Below are positions 1 through 14,410 of a DNA stretch of 64,000 bases, piece after piece. The number at the start of each line of letters is the position of its first letter. Position 1 is the stretch's first letter. The position numbers were made by a program, and so were the translations under genes. Source of the stretch: Berberis thunbergii. Lineage: Eukaryota > Streptophyta > Magnoliopsida > Ranunculales > Berberidaceae. The stretch lies in contig QNQO01000814.1 of assembly GCA_003290165.1 (NCBI GenBank), positions 398,587 through 462,586 of the forward strand, read 5' to 3'. The notes under the pieces are model-generated. The model saw only the letters and a program-made list of their open reading frames with translations. It ran no database searches and was not told the origin of the DNA.

Positions 1-698
1 ATAGTAACCTGTAAGTCCTAGAAATCCCCTAAGTTGTTTGATATTTGTAGGGGTATGCCATTTGGTCATGGATTCAATCTTTGATGGGTCGGCTTCTACT
101 CCATTAGGGCTGATAGTGTGTCCCAGATATTCTAATTTAGGCTGAAAAAATGAGCACTTGGAGAGTTTTATATATAAGGAATGGTGCCTAAGGGTAGATA
201 GGATAATGTGTAGATGATGTAGGTGAAGCTCTTTTGTAGGACTATAAACTAGGATGTCATCAAAGAATACTAGGACAAACTTTCTCAGGTAGGGGGCAAA
301 ATATTGTTCATTAAGGCTTGAAAAGTCGCTGGTGCATTGGTTAGCCCAAAAGGCATTACTTTGAACTCAAAATGTCCATGGTGTGTTTTGAAGGCTGTTT
401 TGTGAACATCTGAGGGGTGGACTAATATCTGGTGATAACCTGATCTTAAGTCAAGTTTGGAAAATATAGTTGATCCATGTAATTCATCTAATAGTTCATC
501 AATAAGAGGTATGGGGAACTTATCTTTGATTGTGATGTCATTTAGTCTTCTATAGTCTACACAAAATCTCCAAGAGCCATCCTTCTTTTTGACTAGTAGG
601 ATGGGAACAACAAATGGGCTATGTGAGTGATGAATGATCCCTGACTCCATCATTTCCTGAATAAGTTGTTCAATGACTTCTTTTTGCATATAGGCCAC
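1..698 (-). pseudogene. gypsy reverse transcriptase, N-terminal part, cut by window edge
   Basis: The frame at 698-285 contains [33 protein letters not shown] and [15 protein letters not shown], all standard Ty3/gypsy RT blocks. At about 285-300 the frame is lost and RT homology continues in another frame, with the VFFDDILVYS catalytic block near 240-275, to the window edge. The break coincides with a run of T on the coding strand that is one base short, so it could be mutation or assembly error. Palm and thumb continue outside the window. Confidence 0.85.
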
Positions 699-736
699 TT
701 TGTAGGGGTTTTGAGCTGGCGGAGAAGAGCCTGGTT

Positions 737-2411
737 TTAGTGGGATCCTATGATCAAGGACCTTGTAGGAGGCAGTGAGCTGGGTTGCTGAAATATATCA
801 GTAAATTTCTGCAGTAATGGGACTATTTCAGGACTGAAGTTGGTAAAAGGGGTACTAGTAGGTGCTATTGCAAAAAGCTGCCCTATAAAGGTAGGAGAAT
901 GCTTTTTCAGGAACTTTGTAAATCCTTTGGAGTCTATCAAGCACAGTGAGGCAGAGTTAGTACACCCTTGTAAAGCCACTTTTCTTCCTTCAATTGTCAC
1001 TGTCATCTGTAATTTCTGCAGGTTCAAAGTAATGTCCCTAAATTGTTGTAACCAATCACCTCCTAACACCATGCTATAACCCCCTAAAGGTAAGAGTCTG
1101 ACACTTCCTTCAAAAGGAATCCCTTGCATTGTCCACTGTAGTCTTGGACACATAGCTGTGCTTATAAGTTGCTCTCCATTAGCCACTTTGACTATCATCT
1201 GTGGTGTGAGAGTTGTAGGCCACCTAGTGTCTTTAATGATTTGTGGGTTTATAAAAGAGTGAGTGCTGCCTGTGTCTATTAAAATGGACATGGGTTTCTT
1301 CTTTAGCATTCCTTTGAGTAACAAGGTATTGGTAGAGACACTCCCATGAATAGCATGGAGTGATACTTCCATATTGGTTTGAACCTCTTGGACTAGGTCT
1401 TCACAGTCAATTGGATCAGACTCCTCATTCTCCATAATTTCACTGTCAGGAACTAGCATATATAAATGCCGATGTTTGCAAATATGACCAGGCTTGTAGA
1501 TTTCCTCGCAATTGTAACACAATCCTTTATCTCTTCTTATCTTCATCTGTGTAGGTGTTAGGCGTTTTATGGGTGGATTATTATTGGCAAACCTGATGTT
1601 GTTTGAGGCATTGTGTGAGTAGGCAGGTCTTGGTGTATTGGAGGAGGTTTGGTTGCTTGTGTCTGAGATGGGGTTTGAAAGGTTGTAAGGTAATGGTTTG
1701 GTGCTATGGTTAGGGTTTGTGTATGTATGGTATTTTGTGTTATGGTAGTAGTTGTTAGGTCCTTTGTTTGAATTGGATTTGTGCAGGGATGCCTCATGCA
1801 TATGAGCTAGGGAGAAGGCCTGGGTAACACTGGTAGGTTTAAAGAGTTGCACCATAGATTTTATCTCACTCTTAAGGCCACTAATGAAGCTTAGTACGAA
1901 GTACTGTTCATCCAAATGCTGGTTGTGAGACAACATCAAGGATTTGAGTTCTTCAAACAGGTCATAGTATTCATTGACAGAATTTGCTTGACACAATTTG
2001 TTAAAGGAATCAACATAATTATCTAATACTGCTTCTTCAAATCTCTCACAGAGATCATGAATGAATATGTCCCATGGTATCACCTCCTTGCCCAATTGGT
2101 AATTCAAGAACCATTGGTCTGCTTTGCCTGTCAGATGTATATATGGAGGCAACACTGACCTTGTTCTCATCTACAATCTGGTAGAAAGTGAAATATCTCT
2201 CACTTTTCTTAGCCCAAGACCTAGGGTTTGTCCCATCAAATTGGGGAAAGTCCAATTTAGGTAGCCTAGAATACGTACCTTGACCTTCCCAATGGTTTTG
2301 GGAAGGGGATATGTTGGCATGATCAATAGATCCAGCAGACTGAGAACTGGTAGCTCTCTGTGGAGGAGCCATGCTGATAGCAGACTGATTGCCTTGGATC
2401 AGTTGAGTCAA
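737..2411 (-). pseudogene. gypsy gag and aspartic protease, frameshifted
   Basis: Reading leftward, the first part (about 2411-2055) carries the gag N-terminal region with LDFPQFDGTNPRSW. A frame change near 2060-2170 leads to the second frame (2170-737), which continues the gag capsid-like region (DLCERFEE, YFVLSFISGL) and a zinc-knuckle-like segment near 1470-1520 (CYNCEEIYKPGH). It then enters a retropepsin-like domain with ILIDTGSTHSF near 1250-1300. The order and motifs are those of a plant chromovirus-type gag-pro. The frame break means no single intact polyprotein is encoded here. Confidence 0.8.
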
Positions 2412-2628
2412 TTGCTCAAACGAGCATCCAGCTTCTTCTCTAAGGTATCTTGGGACTGAGCAAACTTCTTTAATTCTCCCTTCACCAACTCGATCTGGCC
2501 AGAGTTTTCACCTAAGTGTTTTTTTGTTTCTCTCATGAATGTATCTATCTCTTTAGCTCTTGTTTCCATTGTAATGGTGATGGATTGTTGGTACCACAGG
2601 TTAGGGTTCGAACGACTCTAATACCAAA

Positions 2629-2985
2629 TGTTAGAACTGGAGACAATTTGTATCAACGAAAGAAGAAATCAGGAAAAACAAGGGTGGAATTACTAAGGAC
2701 GAGATTACAACTTCTAAGGTTTCTCTGAACCAGTAGACCTAAAGCTATTTGCTTACAAGAGAGATGCCTCTGCTCTCTGCTCTTCCCTCTTTTTATAGCT
2801 ATAGTAATAACTAATTTACAAACAGAACCGGTGGATGCAAGCCACTTGTCTTCATCCTGTTTGCTTTACTAACTAACAGGTATGTAAATGACTATTCTAC
2901 CCCTGATTCAATTTACTGGGCGCCAAGTTTTCCCGCTCCTCTTCCCGCTCTGTTTTTCTACTTTCATTTTGATTTGGTCATGACA
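2629..2985 (-). repeat. 5' LTR of the partial gypsy element
   Basis: On the minus strand the LTR starts TGTCATGACC and ends TCTAACA, giving TG...CA ends, and is about 357 bp. It is followed inward by a degenerate initiator-Met-tRNA primer-binding site: the expected tggtatcagagc reads tggtattagagt. Only one LTR is in the window, so its age cannot be judged. Confidence 0.75.
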
Positions 2986-3141
2986 TATTAATGTTACCTC
3001 TATTTTCACCCTCCGGAACAAATAGTATGATATTAATGTCGCAAAACCGACCAAAACCCACTTCAAGTAAATCCTATTTTCCAAGAACACAAAACCCAAT
3101 CAGATTTGCACCAAGAAACACTCAAAATTCCGTCAATTTAC

Positions 3142-3375
3142 CTCTTCGTCGTCATCTCCTTCGCTTTTCGCCTCGTCTTCAGTGGACTCCGAGTTGGGCT
3201 CAACTGCTTCTCCAGTCACTTCGTCGTCGTCATTAGAGCCGATGGTTGTGGTCACTGTTTCGAGCTCCTCTTGGTCTTCCTCCTCATTGACCTCCTCGTT
3301 GACCTCTTCTTCTTCTTCTTGGTTCTTTGGTTCTTCGAAATCGTTTTCAGAGGAGGGTTTGGAGAGCTTCGCCAT
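3142..3375 (-). CDS. First exon of an unidentified minus-strand gene (acidic N-terminus)
   Basis: The reading frame starts at an ATG on the minus strand at 3375 and encodes 78 residues beginning MAKLSKPSSENDFEEPK. The composition is strongly acidic, with runs of Glu and Asp. It ends exactly at a good splice donor, GAAGAG followed by GTAAAT, at 3142/3141; reading through would give only VN and a stop. The downstream exons would lie left of the gypsy element, which appears to sit in the first intron, and are outside the window. I do not recognise the family. Acidic N-termini of this kind are common in plant nuclear or chromatin proteins, but that is only a compositional hint. The gene is divergent from THIC, sharing the 3376-4137 interval. 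Confidence 0.5.
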
Positions 3376-4137
3376 GAGATCGAAAGAGAGGGTTTGGACG
3401 GAAGCCTATTAAAGATCGAACCCTCAGATCAACACTGGGATTCTCCTCTTCTTCTTCCTCAGATGCCCTTTCCTCTTCCTCTCCCTCAGATCCCCTTTCT
3501 CTTCCTCTTCCTCTTCCTCAGATCTAGATCGAATTAGTTTTTTTTTTCTTTTTCAAAACACTTCTAAACGCAGGTCCCTTTCGTGCTGTTTGCAAAATGT
3601 TCTTTTCCAAGCCATTAATCTCATCCGTCGGATCAGATCCGATGGCTGTAAGAGATTTGAAAACCTGCCAACACTTTAATTAAATCTGAATTTGGATTCC
3701 ATCGATATGAGCCGTCGGATGAAATCCAACGGCTCACACAAGTGCGCGGGAGCCCCCGTGTCCCCCACTCGATGTCATCAACTGTTATAGCTAATTGCCA
3801 CCTCTCTCAATTTGGCCATTTTCTGGATGCATTGCTCACAGTGGATATTTTCACGAATTTGTATCTTTTGTGATAGCTACGAATCAGACGTGATGAGCCA
3901 CAAGGACCACTAAACAAAAAGTGGCACCACCAAGCACCAACAAACAGATATTTTTTCAAGGGTTCCCAAACAAATATCAAATGATGATCAAATCTATCTA
4001 GTTTCATGATAAGCAAGCGAACTTTGTGGTTGTAAATAGCCCAGCTCCATCTCATATTTTCGTTGAGATACGCAACACTGATCTAGATGGTTGGTTGCCT
4101 TAGCCAGTCACGTTACGGACACCTGTGCTTCACGTTC
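3376..4137. promoter_or_regulatory. Shared upstream region between the minus-strand gene and THIC
   Basis: There is no credible ORF. It contains a CT-rich leader for the minus-strand gene (3420-3560), two related GGATCAGATCC/CGTCGGAT-type imperfect palindromes (about 3625-3650 and 3708-3736), and the evening-element-like site listed separately. It would act as a bidirectional promoter if both genes are expressed. Confidence 0.45.
3946..3954 (-). promoter_or_regulatory. Evening-element-like motif (AAAATATCT) upstream of THIC
   Basis: On the minus strand the sequence reads exactly AAAATATCT, the consensus evening element bound by clock MYB factors such as CCA1 and LHY in Arabidopsis. It lies about 185 bp upstream of the THIC TATA-like box. 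Arabidopsis THIC transcription is known to be clock-controlled, so the site is plausible, but a 9-bp AT-rich match can arise by chance. Confidence 0.4.
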
Positions 4138-4146
4138 TTTAAATAT
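4138..4146 (+). promoter_or_regulatory. TATA-like box of THIC
   Basis: TTTAAATAT lies about 725 bp upstream of the THIC start codon. It is followed by a CT-rich leader (4155-4260, including a CT dinucleotide run at about 4245-4260) typical of plant 5' UTRs. The distance implies a long leader that probably contains an intron, because a cag acceptor lies 2 bp before the ATG (4867-4869). Confidence 0.4.
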
Positions 4147-4802
4147 GTAACCTAGGTTCTCTCTCTCTCCTGTACTGTTGTTCTGCGGACTGTGCAAAGC
4201 AAAGAACGAACGAGAGAACGCAAAAGGAGTTTCTCAGGTTCTGCTCTCTCTCTCTCTCTCGGCGACTTCGCAACCGGGAAGCTTTTCTTCTTGTTGTTTC
4301 AGCTTCTTGAGATCCTGAGTTCTTTATTCTGATCTGCATTTACATATTTTGATACTCTCTCGTCTTGCATTTCATTTGGATTGAATAGTTTCTAACTCTG
4401 TTCATCTGATCATTTTCGATTGTATAAAAACTTGTAATGTTTTTTTTTTACAATCGTAATTCTGTTTTTCGATTTACAAGATTTTCTTGCATTTGGACTT
4501 TGGAGCCCTAATTCGTTTGTTAATGTTGTTTAATCTGGATTCTTGTAGTTCAGTTTTTCTGAATCGTTGTTACACTGTTAAAGTTAATGAGTTGTAATTA
4601 CAGCCCTAAAATATTTTCCTTGGCATATCTCAGTACGTTTATTTATTTTTGCATTTCTTGTTATGGTATTGTGATTATCTGTGTGCTTCCTTGACTGAAG
4701 CTTTGAAACGGATGACTGAGTTAGTCTATCATACCATGGTCGTAAAAAGTATGTATAGCGCAGCTTCAGTTCTGTTCAGCCTATGACGAAATTTCAATTT
4801 AG

Positions 4803-7881
<3,079 letters not shown>

Positions 7882-8896
7882 AGGTCGGTACTCTCAAGCA
7901 TTTTCTTAACTTAAACCTTCATTTATTTTTTTAACTTAAACCTTCTTGGTTCTCATTTACAACAGTTGCATTAAGGATCAATTTTACAGCTGATGTTGTA
8001 CTGTGACTGGATATTCAGTCTAGTTAATAAAACACATCATGTAGTATGTTGAACCTCTTCTTTGAGGTCTCATTTTCTTTATAGAATATAGCAGGAATAT
8101 ATAACTATGTTTTTATCATTGACTATTTGTCGAGTCGACCTTATCAAGAAAATGAAATCTTATGGAGAGTTGCTTCCACTTATAAAACTGGATTGCTTGG
8201 ATATGTAAGGTATCAATTTGGCTAAAACTAGCATTTTTTTGTGAAATGTCTTTCTTCATCCTTTCTAGCAACATCGTTTGCCATTGTCATATCAATCAGC
8301 CTTACCCTTGACAAATAATAGGTAACAGAACAAGCCAAATCTCTTCTCCTTTATGTGTGTTTGTATTTGTTTAATTATACATCATTCATTATGGTGCTTA
8401 ACAGAAATTGCATCAGTATGTCTCATCATCCATTCTTTTAGGACTATAAATTTACATGTTCTGCTATCATTTTCCTTTTTTTATTTGTGGTGGTTCCTCC
8501 CTGTTATTTTCACATCTCTCAAGCTCATCTCTCTTTCTTTTCGTTCCATTTCTTTGATAGGGTTGATATGATTTTTTTTTGTCCCTTGAGAACTATTGAT
8601 ACATTTCTTCTATTATGCTTATATTTGGATTTTTCCAGGGATCTACTTGACTTTCTTCCCCAATAAAGAAGTCCTCTCTCAGGAATACTTTGGTCTGGTG
8701 AAAGTATGTTCAGCTTGGGTAGAGAAAATGACTTGTGATTTAGTTGCAAGCTTTTGGGGGTGAGTTAGTAGCTTTATTTAGTTGAAAACTTCAAGACAAT
8801 ATTTCAGTGTTCTACATGTTGCAGCTTTATCGTAATAAAATGACTCTTTAAGTAATATCTATTTGTGTTTTGAGTAATTTAATTGACATGAGAAAT
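7882..8896 (+). promoter_or_regulatory. THIC: THIC 3' UTR with two riboswitch-associated introns
   Basis: The stop codon at 7879-7881 is followed almost at once by a donor (AAG then GTCGGT at 7884), with a good acceptor (tttttccag) ending at 8638. This matches the 3'-UTR intron directly after the stop known in plant THIC genes. The next 3'-UTR exon starts at 8639 and meets a second donor at 8704 (GTATGTTCAG), the splice site regulated by the TPP aptamer. An AATAAA poly(A) signal lies at 8834-8839, between the regulated donor and the aptamer, where RNA processing must compete with splicing. Confidence 0.75.
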
Positions 8897-9012
8897 GCAC
8901 CAGGGGTGCCTGTGTCTGTTTCAATCCCAGCCATTTAGGCAGGATATGAGCAGAGCTGGCTGAGAAAGTCCCTTTGAACCTGAACAGGATAATGCCTGCG
9001 TAGGGAGTGTGC
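8897..9012 (+). ncRNA. TPP riboswitch aptamer in the THIC 3' UTR
   Basis: The aptamer begins GCACCAGGGGTGCCTG and ends GGGAGTGTGC, whose ends form the P1 stem. It contains the conserved CTGAGAAAGTCCCTTTGAACC and CTGAACAGGATAATGCCTGCG blocks that build the pyrimidine- and pyrophosphate-binding helices. The P3 arm region (about 8912-8955) is variable, as in plants. In plant THIC, thiamine pyrophosphate binding frees the upstream 5' splice site, giving a longer, less stable 3' UTR and lower THIC expression. The bases TGTTCAG at 8707-8713, inside the regulated donor, are complementary to CTGAACA at 8980-8986 in the aptamer, as the known mechanism requires. Confidence 0.97.
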
Positions 9013-9169
9013 ACTTTGTTTCCTGTTTTTCTTTGATTGCACAGGGTGGGGGACATCCGTCCATGGTTCTGGCTAGCTGATCCATGAGGTGCAGGTCCAG
9101 GATTGCTGTCAGGCTTTTCCCCTCAGCTACCTGGGAAGTATCCGAAAACACTGCACGTTCCATTTCATT

Positions 9170-11890
9170 GATAATGCTACAAGAGTGGAACGTTTTCCAT
9201 AACTAAACTGCTCACAACTACATCTTTTTAAATCTTGTATGCGAGATATGCATACTAAAAAATTTACAGGCCTCGAGACCACACCACATTTTATTCAAAC
9301 ATCATTTCTAATGGTATTAAAAAACTTTGTATAAAAAATTTCTCACTGGTGCATTATAAGCTAGCATCTTCTCTTTGATGACTGCATGCCAACAAAGAGA
9401 AAAGGCAATCAATACAAATATCAATTCTGCTGAGGTTCTAATTTCTCAACAAATGCTCTATAATTGCCCCTGAGAAGATGCTTTTTTTTTTTTTTTTCCC
9501 TAAAAGCTCTTGTTTAGATAGAAATCTTGTGAAATCCTAAAATGTCACCAGATGTTGACTTGTCACAAAATTTAATCTGTATAAAACTTCAGGTTTCCAA
9601 TTTGTTTAGATGTGGTACCCAAAAACGGGTAATACTACATTTGAAGTTGTTTAGTCCATTTCTTGGCCATGGGAAACTGTGAAATAGAAATAGTAGAGGG
9701 GGGGAGAGAGAGATGTAGATTTTATAAGTTAATTGTCACATGAAAAATAGACATTATTCCCTTGCAACTTAAATTTACCCATAATACATAAATAATGGGA
9801 ATAAAAAGAAAAAAAGTGGGTTGCAATTGTGGGAATAAAAAAGAAGAAAAAACGTTTGATTTGGAGTATTACGTGAGGGGTAAATTTGGCTTTTAAAAAA
9901 AAAAAGAGATGGAAATTGTTAGCCAACATGATTGAAGAAACGGTCATGGGTGAGACTAGAATACAAAAACAATCGGGAATCAAACAGGAATAAACATAAA
10001 TAAATGGGGGTCAAATGGGAATAACCCTTTTATTAAAAAGCTAAAACTATTTTTTGTTAAATCAGGATAATGAAAAAATAAATAAGATTGATGTGTCTGG
10101 TGATATGGAAACGAGTTGAATTCTTTAAGTATCTCTCATTTAGGAATTCAATTAGAATGAGCCAAGAATTTTGATGGGGAATAATGGCAGCTGTTCTCCT
10201 TTGATCAGCCCTTTCCATATTGTCTTGAAAATTCAATTCTTCGTCATTTCTCTCCTCGTGTCCCTCAATACTCTACAACCATACATGCCAGTTCTAGCAT
10301 CAGTACCAAAGCAACTGATATGCAAAGCGGTTTAGTTCCTAGTTCCGCTAAGAGCTGGTTTATGTTATGCAGATTGCAGAGGCTGTCTCCTCGGGTTCTA
10401 TGGAGCTGGGAAGTGAAAGCAATCCTGCTAGGACAGTTCATTTACAGTTCTTATCTGTTTCAATTCCTCTAAGCTGTTTCAGGCCTGACTATGTGTAGAT
10501 TATGGCATAAATATCCCCAAGTCTGATCCTGAGCTTGTTTCAATCTGTTTCGTACTGAGCAAACCTGGGGTTTCTTACAAAAATAAATGAAATAATAAAT
10601 AAACTGGAGATTTGCTTAGGTTCACATCTTTGTTACAGAGTTTGTTATCCTGAATGGGTTGCGAAATATTCAAGTTTTCTAACATAAAACACATCACACA
10701 TTACCAGATTGATGTTGCGATAAGGGCGTGAAGTTGCTATTTGGATCTAACGCTTTAAACTTATGCAGATAAATATCAATCTAAATTATGCAACATAGAG
10801 ATATCAAATCTTTTATGCTGAAAAACTGAAATACTCGGCCGGACTTGAGGCGTAACCAGGTTAGATTCAACAAAGTCCATAGTAACTCGTTAGTAATCAG
10901 ATTTGTTGAAACCTACTTTCATCCCATCCAAATTGGATCTGAAGATGTATCGATTGCCAAATTCATAACATACACTTTTTCAGCCAAAACCCTATAATAA
11001 TACTAAAATGAAAGTGTATCTGATACCAATAAAATCACATCCAGATTCTCAGTTGGGACGACAAAGTCCAAACTCCACTTTGTCCAATCCAATAGCAAAA
11101 CATACTACCCATTGAAATACTTTTCAAGTTTGCGATTAATAGTGGCATGTACCATTCATTTTAGCATTAGATGGGAAAGAGATGCGCCGAAATATTTTTC
11201 ACTAATTGTGAATGAGTTTTGTGATTGAGAATTTGGTAATTAACCTCACAATTACATCCAAATTGCACCAGCGAGATTCCTATAATTCCATTAACCCACA
11301 TCTTATTTTTCTTCCTAATCGAGTGGTAATGACAGTACCCACATCTTATCTACTAAATGAACGATAATTACATCATTGTGGCTGGTTCTGACAGTATCCA
11401 CTCCCTGCAGCAAGTGGATTTTCATATCAACATAACCAAAATTTTGGATCTTACAATCATAATAAGGGAATACTGTTCCTTTTTTAAAAAAAAAAAAAAA
11501 AAAAAAAAATCTAAAATCTGTTTTTTCTGCATTCTATTTTTGTAAACTGCTTGCTATTAGTATACCAAATGACAAGCATCAAACCAGGAAAGTATCAAAA
11601 CCTTTGCAGCAACAAAAATATAATGAACCTGCTGCCAAACCCAGACTCAATTTGGCATTTACATATTTCTAGGTTATTGAAAGCAGTTAAAAGAAACCTA
11701 GTTGTCTAACAAAACTGTGTGGGAAATTCGTTTCACTCAAAATTGACGCCAGATCCCAGATGTTTGAAGTAGAGACAGTTCGCTCAACACAGCGTTCATA
11801 GTCATCATCTGCTAACACCTCTCTTATTTTTATTGAATAAGCAAAAATGCTTTAACTGACTTGTTCTTACTAGATTCTGCTGAATATTCC
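9170..11890. other. Intergenic region between THIC and the SPC25 locus
   Basis: AT-rich with no convincing coding sequence. It holds homopolymer tracts (T run at 9482-9498, A run at 11486-11508), a GGGGGGAGAGAGAG stretch near 9700 and scattered short ORFs that look random. The two flanking genes are convergent, so this contains both 3' ends. I see no tRNA or structured RNA in it. Confidence 0.5.
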
Positions 11891-12300
11891 TAGATCAGTC
11901 ACCAAAATTCCATCCTTGGTGAACCTGGTGAATTGTAAGAAGCATGACAGAGATACCATTTAGTAACACTCTTGGTGAATTGTACTGGTTCCTTTGCAGA
12001 AATGGATTTGGGATCTGCACTCTATCAACGATGTGTACATATCAGAGAATTGCGGAAACTTAGAAGAAACTACCAATCCTGTGCTGATGAAGGATGGATC
12101 CCTGCACAAAAGAAATGCAACTAAGATCCAGATAAGAATGACGTAACCCAACTCTGTCGGAATCTGATCTTAAATTTTTAACTGTACTCACGATTTGAAT
12201 GAACAAAAACAAGATTCCTGAAGCAGATCATCGTAAAGAATAGAATTGAAAATTTTATAACAGGTTTTACTTAACTGCAACATAAGTTGTATGCAAATTT

Positions 12301-12492
12301 TTTTCTTAAGTCACTCGAGCATATGCAGTTACCCACCCTAACACAAAAACAGATAACTAGAATAACGTTTATGAAATTACTTGATCTTCAGCTAGGTTTT
12401 CTTAAGTCACTCGAGCATATGCAGTTACCCACCCTAACACAAAAACAGATAACTAGAATAACGTTTATGAAATTACTTGATCTTCAGCTAGG
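12301..12492. repeat. Perfect 96-bp tandem duplication
   Basis: The unit at 12301-12396, starting ttttcttaagtcactcgagc and ending gatcttcagctaggt, is repeated at 12397-12492 with no difference I can see. It lies in the residual intron of the SPC25 locus. The identity implies a recent event or an assembly artefact. Confidence 0.85.
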
Positions 12493-12819
12493 TCCTCGTT
12501 GCTAAACCCTGAGGAAGCAAGAACATGTCAATCTCATCAGAAAATAATATTCGTTATGCAACACTTGAATTGGATGGTATGAAACTTGAATCGTGCACTG
12601 AAACCTCGCTCTCTCTCTCTTTGGAATCAATCTCTCTTTTAAGTCTTGCATTGTAAAAAAAAAATCGCCAATCCAGGTATAAAAAAACCATCCTACCAAA
12701 AACAGTCATTAAAAAAGATAACGATAAAACTGAATTGAGTAAAATGTAGAGAAATTACATTGGGTGGGTATGTAAACAAGATTGCATTTTTCTCTTTTAC
12801 GTACATAATCACATGCAAG

Positions 12820-13180
12820 TGTCATGATCAAACAAATGGAAAATGCAAATAAAGGGTCTCCAATCACTAGTGCGAAAAAGAGGAGGGAAATTTGAATTTA
12901 AAATTTTGTTGGTTTGTTTTGCAATTATTGTAAAGAGGAGAATTGATCACGTGTCAACACTCCATTCGTCTATTTTGAAAATTTGTTAAGAGGTTGTTAG
13001 AACTCTTTGTTAAATAGGAATGAGGAGGGAAGGCTAGATAGGGAATTTGTAAGCAAATAGTGAGGTCTCTTGTTCACAGTGAACTTGAGGAGGTGTAAAA
13101 TTCTTCCATTAGTGATCAATTCAAGCTTTCCTGATCTTAATCTTTCTCTGAATTCTTATTCAAGAGTCAATACTGTGACA
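12820..13180 (+). repeat. 5' LTR of the 12820-18139 gypsy element
   Basis: 361 bp, starting TGTCATGATC and ending ACTGTGACA. It is immediately followed by TT and the primer-binding site. Confidence 0.93.
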
Positions 13181-13182
13181 TT

Positions 13183-13194
13183 TGGTATCAGAGC
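13183..13194 (+). other. Primer-binding site (initiator Met tRNA type)
   Basis: TGGTATCAGAGC starts two bases after the 5' LTR and is the standard plant LTR-retrotransposon primer-binding site complementary to the 3' end of initiator methionine tRNA. Confidence 0.9.
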
Positions 13195-13224
13195 CTGGAT
13201 ACATCTCTGAGTTGAAGCAAAGAG

Positions 13225-14300
13225 ATGGAAACTAGAACTAGAGAATTGGAAGCAGTCCTAAAGAAACTAAGAAAACCCACCTTGAGACAACCGGCCAGAT
13301 CGAACTCATCAAGGCTGAACTCAAGAAGGTTTTGATGGCCAGTGAAGCTCAAGAGAAGCGTATAGATGCTCGACTAGATGCAGACAAGGAGGAGGGGACT
13401 TGACATTGCTGAATCGAGCTCTGCTCCATCTTCTCAGATCAATCTACAGATCAGGACGGTGGAGTCACTCTCCAAGCTCCATTAGAGAGTCAAGGAATGT
13501 TATCTCGTATGCCTAGATTGGAGTTTCCTCACTTTGATGGTACTAATCCACACTCCTGGATCAAAAATGAAAACAATATGTCTCACTATACCAAGTCAGA
13601 GAAGATAACAAAATACCAATAGCCTCAATACATTTGATTGGTAAGGCTGACCACTGGTTCATAGACTACCAAATGTGTAACGAAAAACCTGAATGGACAG
13701 TGTTTGTGAATGACCTATGTGAGAGATTTGAGAACTCGGTAATGGAGAATTATGTGTACACTTTTAATAAACTGAAACAAGATACAACAGTGGAGGCCTA
13801 TTATGAGCAGTTTGAAGAGCTTAAAACAATAATGACATCGCACAATAAGACCTTGGACACTAAATACTTTGTGCTCAACTTTTTAAGTGGTGTAAAGCCT
13901 AAAATCAAGGCTTTAGTGCAAATGTTTCAGTCTACTACTATTTCACAGGCTTTTACACTGGCTAGGATGCAGAAAGCCTCACTTGTACACAACCACACTC
14001 CAACAAAAACCAACCACTACACCTCATTTCAGCCGAAAGTTAGTGCCAATACTGCCTCCACTATTCCTGGCTTTAGATCACAGAAACTATCATCTGCCAG
14101 TCACACTGCAAACAATCCAACTTCACACACTACCAATTTTCAAAGACCTACTTACAATAGCTTGCCTGGCAATAGATTCAATATGACTACTCCTCCTATA
14201 AGGAGACTCACACCAGCTCAAATGAAGGTCAGAAGAGATTAGGGACTCTGCTACAACTATGATGAGATCTTTAAACCAGGCCCCAGTGCAAGAAACAACA
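13225..14300 (+). pseudogene. gypsy gag, frameshifted and stop-containing
   Basis: The ATG at 13225 starts METRTRELEAVLKKL, followed by frame losses between about 13270 and 13630. The frame from 13634 carries the capsid-like region (DHWFIDYQ, DLCERFENSVMENYV, YFVLNFLSG) and an Asn/Thr-rich linker. It ends at an in-frame TAG at 14240-14242, just where the zinc knuckle begins (CYNYDEIF follows, so one knuckle cysteine is also lost). Gag would package element RNA; this copy cannot make a complete one. Confidence 0.85.
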
Positions 14301-14410
14301 ACTCTATATGTTAGTATCAGAAGAAGAGATAGATCAGGAAGAAAATATGATCAATACAGACACTGTGGACCTAACTCAAGAAATTCAGTCTGAGATGGAA
14401 GTTTATCTAA

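Larger units (their letters stand above)
1..2985 (-). mobile_element. Ty3/gypsy LTR retrotransposon, partial (5' LTR, gag, protease, start of RT)
   Basis: The element reads right to left and leaves the window at position 1. In element order it shows a 5' LTR (2629-2985), a decayed primer-binding site (about 2612-2626), gag with a zinc knuckle, an aspartic protease with an ILIDTGSTHSF motif, and the start of a gypsy reverse transcriptase. The right edge is followed by what looks like intron sequence of the minus-strand gene at 3142-3375. The gag and RT frames are broken, so this copy is probably inactive. It is related to, but clearly diverged from, the element at 12820-18139. The 3' LTR and target duplication are outside the window. 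Confidence 0.9.

Noticed and set aside
3106..3537. 143-residue plus-strand ORF with hydrophobic tail
   Set aside because: It is the antisense shadow of the acidic exon and its CT-rich leader; the Leu/Phe-rich tail comes from translating a CTT-type tract.
12287..12505. 72-residue ORF with an internal repeated peptide
   Set aside because: The repeat is simply the 96-bp tandem duplication, which is a multiple of three; no family or signals support coding.
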